A model generated the notes under the pieces. It was not told where the DNA came from, made no database searches, and saw only the letters and a list, made by a program, of their open reading frames with translations. The translations under genes and the position numbers were made by a program. Below are positions 35,201 through 44,630 of a stretch of 64,000 nt of DNA, piece after piece (position 1 is the first letter of the stretch; each line of letters starts with the position of its first letter). Source of the stretch: Ciona intestinalis (lineage: Eukaryota; Chordata; Ascidiacea; Phlebobranchia; Cionidae); NCBI RefSeq assembly GCF_000224145.3, contig NC_020173.2:2255494-2319493 (forward strand), given 5' to 3'.

Positions 35201-38200
35201 TACTGGGTGGAAACTGCAAGACAAGAGTCATATGTTGCTTGCCTTCAAGCAGCACGAGAGTCGAAGTTATGTCAGCAGTACTTGCTGGATGTGGTCTCCT
35301 CAGTCAAGTCAAAAATTATCCCATCATTAATGATTGCTTAGCACAGGTGTGTTATTGTTGCAACAACTTAGAAGTAGCTCACAAAATAAAAAGGAATATT
35401 CAGATCATAGGATTGAAAAATAGGTATTAAATTTAGCGATTCTTGAACTTTAAAAGAATAATCAAATTACAAAACAAACAAATTTTTGAAATTAATTAGT
35501 ATATAAAAAAAACTTGAAATTCCCCATTCAATCAATTTAATCATAAACAGTTTTCACATAAATTTCAGCAGATATTAGAAAATGTAGTCCAGTTATTCTC
35601 CTGGCAATTTATATTAGGAATAGCCCCGACCCAGTGGTCCTTTATTGATTATTTAAACTGAACGACTCATAATTGTCAGTCATACATAAAAAAACGACTG
35701 TCGTTATACCACCACAAGAGGATAAATGAGTTCCATTCATTCAGAATTTGGTGACTCAATATCGCACCCGTGTGACGAATAGTTTAGAGTTGGGAGGAAT
35801 GGATGCGGGAGCAGCAGGAGCGGGATTGATGACAAGACCTGATCTTCAAGATCAACTTCTGAAGATAACAAGTGATAATGTAAGATAAGAAGATATGTAA
35901 CGTTTTCTCTGACTGAAATATAAACAATATAAATTTATATTGTTTATATTTGATTGCTTATCTCCGATCCAACTTTGTTCAACAACATTCACTAACAGTA
36001 TTAAACTTTTGGGTGTTGGGGTAATGGGCAACTCTGGCCTGAATCTCAGGTCCTATGACATGTCACTCTACATATCTCATTTATGTGTGATAGAATTACC
36101 AAACTAGTTTTTACTCCACTTTGCAGACCCAGCTTCGTGAAAGAAATGACAGATTGTTTCAAAGACTGGAACAAACACAAGAAAAAATGGCTGATATTGC
36201 GAAATCTAAATCAGAACTTTCATCTAAGCTTGTTGCTAGTGAAGAAGAAAAACTAAAAGTATGTGAACGTAATATATTGACCTTTCTGAATAAGACCCTC
36301 TTGAATCTTATTTTGAAACCCTTTAGAATCCTATTTTTATGGAATACGAGATTTTATTTGAAAAGAAATCAATGATGCCATTTAAGATAAAATATAAATC
36401 TGTTACATAATACAATTCATTGGTTGCGCACTACCTGATCCCAATATGTTGTTCATTAGAGTCTATACATGTAATTTTATTGGTAGGTTTCTAAAGGATT
36501 GGTTGAACTGCAACTTGAAAACAACAGGTTAACTGAGGAATATGAATCTGAAAATTTTGAGCTCAAGAACAAAGTACGTAATAAAATAATCCGCCCATAA
36601 TTAAACTCGTAACACTGTTTTCTTAACTTGTGTTGAATCTTATATTTAGTGTTTCCTTTAGCATATTGAAAGACATGTTTTCATCTAATTGGTTCCACAT
36701 TAAAAACACTTTCATTATACAAAGTTTAGTTAATATATATGTTTAACATTTATTTGAACAAACTATATGCTCCTAAATTGTGGGTTTCAAAGCCATATAC
36801 TATTTTCATATCGCTTCTCAGTCTCTGTCTCTTCTCAGTCTCTGTCTTAACTTCTGTTCCCAGCTTCTGGCACTTGAGAATCAGCTTGTAGAATTCGAAC
36901 TTGAAAAGAACAAGTTTGCACGAAGTCATGATCTTTCTGCGGAACACACACGCTCGCTTGAGGAAAACCGGAAACAACTTGCTGAGGAGTTCATTGCACT
37001 CAAGAAGAAGGCAATGGCACAAGAAAAAGAGTTGAATGAACAGGTGGATTGGATGTTACAATGTATTTATAAGTTTATAACTAAATTTTGAGCTTTGCTG
37101 AGGTAATGGGCAAAGTCTGGCCTAGGTCCAAGTCCGTTAACAAATAGCTTGCTTTAATAGAACATAATATAGTGAGGTGGGGGAAGATGGGACACTTTTT
37201 CATTCTATATTCTTGTCCCATTTGGTATTAAACAACGAACAAAGTGTCTGAATTTACATTCATGATAAAAAATATCGAAGATAACTGGCACCTTCATATT
37301 AAATTAAAAGTGGTATTGAATTTGTTCAGGTGCATAAAAACGATGAAATGCGAGCTGAATTGGGAAGACTCATTGAAACAGAAGCTGCTCTTCTTCAGCT
37401 CAAAGATAACGCAGAGAGAAGACGAGAGGCGCATGAAGAAGCAACCAAGGAGCTAGAGAGAGCAAAGGCTGTTCTTAGACAAGTTAATTTCAGCATCCCA
37501 CCAAACACGGAAAGTCTGGAAGCATTAAGGGCAAGAAGGGCTGCTCTACAGCGAGAAGCACTCGATAAATCGGTAATTTAACTTTTAAAAGTGAAACCGC
37601 AACTAATGTAGGCGTTTCTCTGCATCAAATATAAAAGACTTGAAAATGCTAGTATAAAAACAAAATTGACATGCATTAAACGGTTTTGAAAATGTTTAAA
37701 TAGTATTTGGTTACCAATTTTATTTCTTTTACAGTTACTAGATGGTAGTCCACGAGGTGGTAAGAACGAAGTTTTATCTCGTATGCGACAAACCTACGAT
37801 GAACAAACTCGTAAACTTGAAGATAGACTTACTGAACTTAAAACACAGCTGGCAGTCGCATATTCAGGAATACAGGAAGCTAATAAGAAATGTGCAGAAC
37901 AAACAACAGTGAGTTTTTGGCATTGTGTAAAGATACCTGGCGACTCTTAAACTGAAACTCCAACTGTATTTAAACAATATTTTAGTGACTTATCACACAA
38001 CCAAACAAGGAACATATTCAGGAACAGAAGTTATATTAAACCAATTTTTGTACTATGATATATTAAAAAAACATGATTGCTCCTTTAGTCTACTCTAGGC
38101 AAAATATTTATCTCAGAGAATACAATTCCTTGGCTTGATTTTTGTCAGTCATATTTTTAAGCACATAAACTAATTTTTGATGTCGGAACTGCATAAAAAT

Positions 38201-40769
38201 ATGATATTTAATAATCCCCACCAACAGGGCATGTTGGCAGCAAAGGAGATGCAGGAGAGAGCTACAGATGAAAATAATCGACTTCAACTTGAAATTAAAG
38301 AAACAAATGAAGACTACAGGAAAAGACTGTGGAAATACGTTCAAGACATTGCAGTATGTTTTGTTTAATCTGTAATTACCTTACACCCACTGGCTAAGAA
38401 AAACTAGTAAATATAAGGCGCAACTATGATGCAACCAACGGTTGTTTTATTTCGCTTTGTGTTGATTTCTATAATGCGTTGTTACGCAATAATACAGATA
38501 CCGTCAACCAGGAAGGAGCGCCTCCCCCCCTGCTTTTTCGGGAATCGACGCTAGTGCCCACCGATATATATATATATAAAACTTATAGTTATTGCATCAT
38601 ACTTGTCAAATGTGATGTTATTGTTTGTAATCATCTTGAAACCATGATTTAATATTATACAATATTTTTAAAGGATTTTGTTGACAATGGGCCACCAGAT
38701 GCTAGTAGGAAGCCATCTTCTAATCAACAGATGCAGAAATATGTTGAAGGAATGATGAAGGTAATCTATATATTGAAGTTTCCACTCTCCGCTTGTTTTT
38801 ATGAGTGACAGATGGATTTAGTTAAAATTAACCACCAACGAAATCATGAAGTTGGTCTTTTTAATCACTTTTACTAAAATATAAATATTATGGAGCATAA
38901 ATTTGTTACACAATGGCTTCAACAGCATTTTTTATACATACAGTAGGGTAGGGGAAGACGGGACACCTTTTACCTCTATTTTCTTGCCCCGTTTAGTAGT
39001 AAACAAAGAACATTCAAGAAATTATAAAACTGTATCCTCAGGACTCCCATTAACCGTTAGGTTAGTAATTGTTTGAAACACGATCGGGATATTTAGATAT
39101 TATGTGTTAAAGGTGTCCCATCTTCCCCCACTGTACTATATTATTAGAATCCTAATTAAAGCAAAACATGGTACAGAATACATCAAATTTAAGAACCATT
39201 GGTTAACATTGTATAAGCTAAACCATGTTAATTTAGCTGTTTGTTCCTTGCAGGATATGAAGTCAGCATTTAGATCACGTGAAGAACAACTTAGCAATGC
39301 AGCGAGAAATTATAAAAAACAATCAAAGCGTGTTGCACTACGGCATGAAAAACTACTGATTCACTACAGGTTAGTCTGTTTTGTGATAATGCAGTGTCAG
39401 AGTTGGGGGCTAATTTTTCTGCAAATTCAGTGCAAACCTTTTTTTTCTCAAATTCATAAGCCTTTTTTGGAGTAAAACTTTTGAAGGCAGATTTAAGCCT
39501 AACCAGAATTTTTAAGATAACCTGCATTACCTAGCTTTTAAAGTGAATTTGATGTTTATCCAAAAAAACATGTTGACCCATTTGTATAAGCTGCTTGCTG
39601 TTTATTCCAACCACGTTTGTAACTTTGTAATGATTTTTTCATTCAAGGGTTCTACAAAATCAACTGGACATGCTTCAGTCTTCCATGTTGTCATCAGAAG
39701 ATGATCATGGGAAGTTGCCTCCCATCCATAATCTTCCTCAGATGGATCTGGGTCCGGATCCCTCAGAGCTTGTGATCTCAGAGAATGAACTGATGTCCGA
39801 AAACACGCTCGAGATGAACAAACTAAGAGCACTGCTAGCAAAATCAAGAGCGGAAGTCAAGACCGTAAAAGGGGAACTAGAGAGACAAAGAAAACTTGAC
39901 AAGACCATGTAAGTTGTTTTGAATAACATACAAGTATACTCTTATAATGTTGCAGGTATGTACACCAATAAAGCCCTTTTAAAACATTGTAAAAACTTAG
40001 CGTCAATTTCTTTGATGAGGGACAGGGTTTGCAAGCCTACACTGAAAATTATGCATTTTCCAATTGTAAAAACAAATTAACGTTATACTTTTACAACTCC
40101 TAAAATATCATAATATCGACAGCTCAAAAACCACATGTATAAAAATTTAAGTGTCTTGTGACGAATCCAGCTCAATAATTAAGAAATTTTGGATTATACT
40201 TAATAGTAATACCAAGTACTTGGATTTATTTTTAGTTCCCCACTCCGCGGGCTGGGGCAGACAAGTTATCAACCAGCTACTAATCGTGATGTGAACAATG
40301 CTTCAATGAGAATGCGTGATCTTCATCTTACTGCTCAACATGAACGAGAGCGTGCCGATCTACTCACAAGAGCTTCTGTTGCTGAACAACAGGTCAAAGA
40401 GCAACAGGAATATATCGACACACATTTGACAAGGTATGTTAAACACTAATAAAATTTGAATTAAATAACAGTCCCGACTGTTGAATTAGAGATGTATAAT
40501 TCATTTTTATGGGTTGAGAGTTTTCAAGATGTTTTTAAGATTGGATTATTAAAATATATATGTATCTTAAAATTGACATTTGAAGGATCTGAAATACAAA
40601 ACTGTTTACTTAATTTTCAATGTTTTGTCTTCACTTCAGGTACAAGCAAGAGATTGTAAGACTTCGACGAGTAATCTCCGAGAATGGGATCCGACTTAAT
40701 GATGATGGATTTAACCCGGATCAAAGTCCAAGGAGGAAATATGTGAGACCTTCGCCTTATGGGTTCTAA
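32281..40769 (+). CDS. ccdc78: CCDC78 with N-terminal kinesin-like motor domain
   Basis: Vertebrate CCDC78 acts in centriole amplification in multiciliated cells. Twenty exons join in phase to 984 aa (32281-32396, 32698-32819, 33216-33335, 33709-33840, 33975-34097, 34330-34427, 34739-34935, 35169-35346, 35745-35879, 36127-36258, 36487-36573, 36864-37043, 37330-37572, 37735-37908, 38228-38353, 38674-38760, 39254-39369, 39648-39908, 40236-40433, 40640-40769). Residues 1-362 form a kinesin motor fold: P-loop YGESGSGKSFTSVG near residue 76, IYNEIIKDL, and SDSKLTSLLSDILGGNCKT. Switch I (NTAASDFGSS) and switch II (RLPGAE) have lost kinesin consensus residues, so ATPase activity is doubtful. The rest is coiled coil with CCDC78 signatures VSKGLVELQLENNRLTEEYE, DENNRLQLEIKETNEDYRKR and AFRSREEQLSNAARNYKKQ. 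Most short human forms lack the motor. The donor at 34097 is weak. Confidence 0.9.
34092..34270 (+). repeat. SINE copy abutting a ccdc78 exon
   Basis: TTAGTGCTTGGTCCCACGGC, then GTTACGTATGTGGTAACTCA, GATGAGGTTTATGAAACAGA and ACACCTGTGTTATAATGGCT match the SINE. Its start coincides with the proposed weak splice donor at 34098, so the insertion may have shaped that exon end. Confidence 0.65.
34580..34660 (-). repeat. copy of the ~60-bp dispersed repeat
   Basis: GGGTGAGGTCCTACAGCATG at one end, TTGGCCCATTACCCTAACAC at the other; ccdc78 intron. Confidence 0.6.
35624..35745 (+). repeat. SINE tail fragment
   Basis: CCGACCCAGTGGTCCTTTAT, CAGTCATACATAAAAAAACG, CGACTGTCGTTATACCACCA and CATTCATTCA. 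It runs into the splice acceptor of the ccdc78 exon at 35745; the terminal TTCATTCAG supplies the acceptor. Confidence 0.7.
35916..35951. repeat. perfect 36-bp AT-rich palindrome
   Basis: AAATATAAACAATATAAA followed directly by its exact reverse complement, without a spacer. Intron of ccdc78. Confidence 0.9.
36008..36075 (+). repeat. copy of the ~60-bp dispersed repeat
   Basis: GGGGTAATGGGCAACTCTGG, CCTGAATCTCAGGTCCTATG; ccdc78 intron, orientation opposite to 34580. Confidence 0.6.
37090..37140 (+). repeat. short copy of the ~60-bp dispersed repeat
   Basis: GAGGTAATGGGCAAAGTCTG then GCCTAGGTCC; starts about 47 bases after the ccdc78 exon ending at 37043. Confidence 0.5.
37168..37240 (+). 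repeat. truncated MITE (left third only)
   Basis: ATAGTGAGGTGGGGGAAGAT through CATTCTATATTCTTGTCCCA and TTTGGTATTAAACAACGAAC, then homology stops. ccdc78 intron. Confidence 0.75.
38940..39139 (+). repeat. MITE copy, full-length
   Basis: CAGTAGGGTAGGGGAAGACG to ATCTTCCCCCACTGTACTAT; ccdc78 intron before the exon at 39254. Confidence 0.85.
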
Positions 40770-41207
40770 AGTACTGTTTGTGTGAAGAATGCCAAAAAGC
40801 AGATTTCATTTCGTTTTATAAACAACTGCAGTAACTTTTGTACAACTTCCAATTTTACTGACTCCTTACTTACTAGAGTAGTTTGTAGCCACATCCTATT
40901 TTTTACGTTCAGCAATTTGCAGTTTTTGCATTTCGAGATTGTGTCTATTGCAATTGCAAATCAAATATTTCTAACAATTCGCACTTAAGTTTTTTACCTA
41001 TAAACTTCACACAGTTTGAAATCGTTCACTTCTTTATATCGTGCATTAGCGTTCTTATTCTGCAATTACCTTGTTTGTAAAATATCGCAATGTAAAGCAA
41101 AGGAACTAATAAAGTTCATCCTAACAAAGAATTTGTTGTACTAGAGGACAAACAACAAGAAATTCTTTAAAATTACCAAACAATGTAACAGAACAAACCA
41201 GCTGATA
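40770..41207. other. 3' flank of ccdc78
   Basis: Probable 3' untranslated region. AATAAA at 41108-41113 is the likely polyadenylation signal, about 340 bp after the stop codon. Nothing coding seen. Confidence 0.7.
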
Positions 41208-41913
41208 GTGTTACAAGGAAGAAGGACCATTAATGGTCCTACAGGGTTCAGAGACTACCAACGAATTATCTCAAATAATTTGTATACAAATGGAGCCTAT
41301 AAAGATGCTCAAATGCGATCGACCATCAAATTACTGTGAAAATATCGCATGAAATGTAGTAAAGTACAATGCAGTCGTTTGGCAATAGGAGATTAACAGA
41401 TTGTAAGTTTTGTTGTCAATCAAATTTTCCCACTTACCCACTCAACGAAAACTCTTCGGTGTGTTGACTTTTCAGATACCATAGTTACTCCATATATGTC
41501 ACAAAAACTCTTTCGGGTGGCTGTTATTCCCAAAGTTTGTATAAACTATAGACGTTGACCTTTTCTTCTATGTCCCTTCGCCGCAAAAAAGCACGTGTCT
41601 ACTGACGTCACTGTTCGCGCCTTTGACAGTGTGGCCAAAGCGTGGCCTTGAAAGCTAAAATTTCTATTTTTGTCAGCGTTTCGGCAAGGAAAATTTAAAT
41701 GGCTTTGTAGATACATTTTTACTACTGCATTATTTACCCATTCGTTTAAAAAACACACTCAAGACTTTCAAAATAGCCTAAAAGTTTTAGGATTTTTTGG
41801 GGGGCGGTTCGCATTCACCGAAGCTACTTTAGGGAAAGTCCCAACAGTGACTTTCATATAAATTATTCGAAATTATAAAATACAAGATTGTTTATTGGTA
41901 ATTAGAAGGAGAA

Positions 41914-42663
41914 ATGTCGTTATGTTCGTTTACATGTGGCGCACTAAGATTTAGTACCGTTTACTGCCGACACGTTTCTAGTTCAAGCCTTATTCTGGAA
42001 CCAATTAGGCGTAATTCAACAAGGTACATTACATAAGTTTTTTGTTCTAGGACAATTGTTGTTTTATTAATTTACTTATATACCCTGCAGGTGCAGCATA
42101 TCGAAGCAATCTCGGTGTACCTACCCACGAATGTACAAAACGACGGTTGCTCTAGCGGATGGATCTACGATTACTGTTCGATTAAATCAACCAAGAAAAA
42201 TAATAAAAGTAATATCAATATTAGTCGTATAATGTTGAAATCATGTTCACTATAACCTGAACATCAAAACGTTGAGGTTCCATAATGTTAACTGCAGCTT
42301 TATATCAATTTTAACACAGTTGTTAAATGGGAACTTGTAAGCAGACATAAGGTGTATCATACAAAATAGTAAAAATACCAAAATTAGAAGTTATAACGAC
42401 TGCTGTTGTCCCTTCACAGGAGGACAAACAAGTTACATTCATTCGGTAATAGATGGTCTAAAATAGTGAAAATCCCCTAGTTATAATGACTGGTGTTGTT
42501 CCTACACGGAGGATAAACAAGTTACATTCATTCAGTAATAGATCCTCTACTTTAGTTACCGATGGATGTCCTGCAGCTAACTGACTCTGAAAGAAGAGCC
42601 ATATGGTTGGGCAGAAGAAAGAAGGTGGTTACACTGGATGAAAGCCATATAGAAGATAATTTT
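41914..42663 (+). CDS. mrpl55: mitochondrial ribosomal protein L55, first copy (3' end in the gap)
   Basis: Component of the mitochondrial large ribosomal subunit. Exons 41914-42023, 42091-42208 and 42556-42663 splice in phase. The N-terminus is Arg/Ser-rich as a mitochondrial targeting peptide would be (FSTVYCRHVSSSS). The L55 core is clear: YPRMYKTTVALADGSTITVR followed by LNQPRKIIK and LPMDVLQLTDSERRAIWLG. The frame is open up to DNF and then enters the assembly gap, so only the final eight or so codons are missing. Compared with the second copy there are substitutions in the leader (VYC for GYS) and one near the end (KKVVTL for KKVETL). May be an allele rather than a second gene. Confidence 0.85.
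42398..42545 (+). repeat. SINE tail fragment, tandemly repeated (mrpl55 intron 2, copy 1)
   Basis: ACGACTGCTGTTGTCCCTTC plus AGGAGGACAAACAAGTTACA and CATTCATTCGGTAATAGA, then again GACTGGTGTTGTTCC and GGAGGATAAACAAGTTACAT. Two SINE 3' ends in a row; the same pair occurs in the second unit at 43903-44050. Confidence 0.55.
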
Positions 42664-42713
42664 NNNNNNNNNNNNNNNNNNNNNNNNNNNNNNNNNNNNN
42701 NNNNNNNNNNNNN
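42664..42713. other. assembly gap, 50 N
   Basis: Exactly 50 N lying between the two duplicated units, right where copy 1 stops and copy 2 begins. Confidence 0.99.
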
Positions 42714-44168
42714 GTGTACAAGGAAGAAGGACCATTAATGGTCCTACAGGGTTCAGAGACTACCAACGAATTATCTCAAATAATTTGTATACAAATGGAG
42801 CCTATAAAGATGCTCAAATGCGATCGACCATCAAATTACTGTGAAAATATCGCATGAAATGTAGTAAAGTACAATGCAGTCGTTTGGCAATAGGAGATTA
42901 ACAGATTGTAAGTTTTGTTGTCAATCAAATTTTCCCACTTACCCACTCAACGAAAACTCTTCGGTGTGTTGACTTTTCAGATACCATAGTTACTCCATAT
43001 ATGTCACAAAAACTCTTTCGGGTGGCTGTTATTCCCAAAGTTTGTATAAACTATAGACGTTGACCTTTTCTTCTATGTCCCTTCGCCGCAAAAAAGCACG
43101 TGTCTACTGACGTCACTGTTCGCGCCTTTGACAGTGTGGCCAAAGCGTGGCCTTGAAAGCTAAAATTTCTATTTTTGTCAGCGTTTCGGCAAGGAAAATT
43201 TAAATGGCTTTGTAGATACATTTTTACTACTGCATTATTTACCCATTCGTTTAAAAAACACACTCAAGACTTTCAAAATAGCCTAAAAGTTTTAGGATTT
43301 TTTGGGGGGCGGTTCGCATTCACCGAAGCTACTTTAGGGAAAGTCCCAACAGTGACTTTCATATAAATTATTCGAAATTATAAAATACAAGATTGTTTAT
43401 TGGTAATTAGAAAGAAAAATGTCGTTATGTTCGTTTACATGTGGCGCACTAAGATTTAGTACCGGTTACTCCCGACACGTTTCTAGTTCAAGCCTTATTC
43501 TGGAACCAATTAGGCGTAATTCAACAAGGTACATTACATAAGTTTTTTGTTCTAGGACATTTGTTGTTTTATTAATTTACTTATATACCCTGCAGGTGCA
43601 GCATATCGAAGCAATCTCGGTGTACCTACCCACGAATGTACAAAACGACGGTTGCTCTAGCGGATGGATCTACGATTACTGTTCGATTAAATCAACCAAG
43701 AAAAATAATAAAAGTAATATCAATATTAGTCGTATAATGTTGAAATCATGTTCACTATAACCTGAACATCAAAACGTTGAGGTTCCATAATGTTAACTGC
43801 AGCTTTATATCAATTTTAACACAGTTGTTAAATGGGAACTTGTAAGCAGGCATAAGGTGTATCATACAAAATAGTAAAAATACCAAAATTAGAAGTTATA
43901 ACGACTGCTGTTGTCCCTTCACAGGAGGACAAACAAGTTACATTCATTCGGTAATAAATGGTCTAAAATAGTGAAAATCCCCTAGTTATAATGACTGGTG
44001 TTGTTCCTACACGGAGGATAAACAAGTTACATTCATTCAGTAATAGATCCTCTACTTTAGTTACCGATGGATGTCCTGCAGCTAACTGACTCTGAAAGAA
44101 GAGCCATATGGTTGGGCAGAAGAAAGAAGGTGGAAACACTGGATGAAAGCCATATAGAAGATAATTTC
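42714..44168 (+). repeat. near-identical 1.45-kb duplication, unit 2
   Basis: Second member of the pair beginning at 41208. Differences include a one-base indel at the very start (GTGTACAAGG for GTGTTACAAGG) and scattered substitutions in coding and intronic parts alike. Confidence 0.92.
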
Positions 44169-44195
44169 GATGCAGGGAAATACTGGACTAAATAA
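43419..44195 (+). CDS. mrpl55: mitochondrial ribosomal protein L55, complete copy
   Basis: Exons 43419-43528, 43596-43713 and 44061-44195 give 120 aa, near the human 128. Basic mitochondrial leader, then the L55 domain (YPRMYKTTVALADGSTITVR, PMDVLQLTDSERRAIWLGRR) and a C-terminus ending EDNFDAGKYWTK. Human L55 shares the pattern tyrosine-x-arginine-leucine-tyrosine, DGSTI and EERRARL-type motifs. An AATAAA at 44191-44196 overlaps the stop codon and another lies near 44338. The start ATG is the first in frame, shortly after a TA-rich segment. Confidence 0.9.
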
Positions 44196-44630
44196 AAATT
44201 GTTTCAGTTTGATGAAGCACCAAACCCAATCATACAAGTGATTGGCTTTTTTACTGCTGGTAAACTGGTAAATGAATAGAGTTGAAGGATTTACCTTCAT
44301 TATCGAACACATAAATATATATTTCCTTTGTGTTGAAAATAAACATTCATACGATTGATTCATTGTTTTATTTCAGTTGTTCGGAATTACAAATTAGTTT
44401 TCGAACAACAACTCTACGCTACAATCAACATTTGCTGCATTATTCAACTTCAGCAGCAAATAATTTTTGTTTTTTTCCGTAAGTTTATGTTGATGAAAAG
44501 CATGAAATAAATTAACAATGAACTGTCAGAATTAGGGAAAAAACATTTTTTGAAATTAGTACAATAAATATTCTTGCATAACAAGGTTTCTGTTTCTAGA
44601 ACAACAATAGAAATTTGGTTAATCTCATTC
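44196..44630. other. convergent spacer mrpl55 / hsdl2
   Basis: AT-rich 3' untranslated sequence of the two facing genes; polyA signal for mrpl55 near 44338. No gene seen. Confidence 0.6.

Larger units (their letters stand above)
41208..42663 (+). repeat. near-identical 1.45-kb duplication, unit 1
   Basis: Matches 42714-44168 almost base for base at a constant offset of 1,505-1,506, with about 11 differences that I could count (below 1%). It begins TTACAAGGAAGAAGGACCAT and ends against the 50-base gap. Carries mrpl55 upstream sequence and all but the last codons of the gene. Confidence 0.92.

Noticed and set aside
41914-44195. Two functional mrpl55 paralogues
   Set aside because: Not accepted as proven: the level and spread of differences and the gap at the junction fit split alleles better. 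Both copies are annotated with that caveat.
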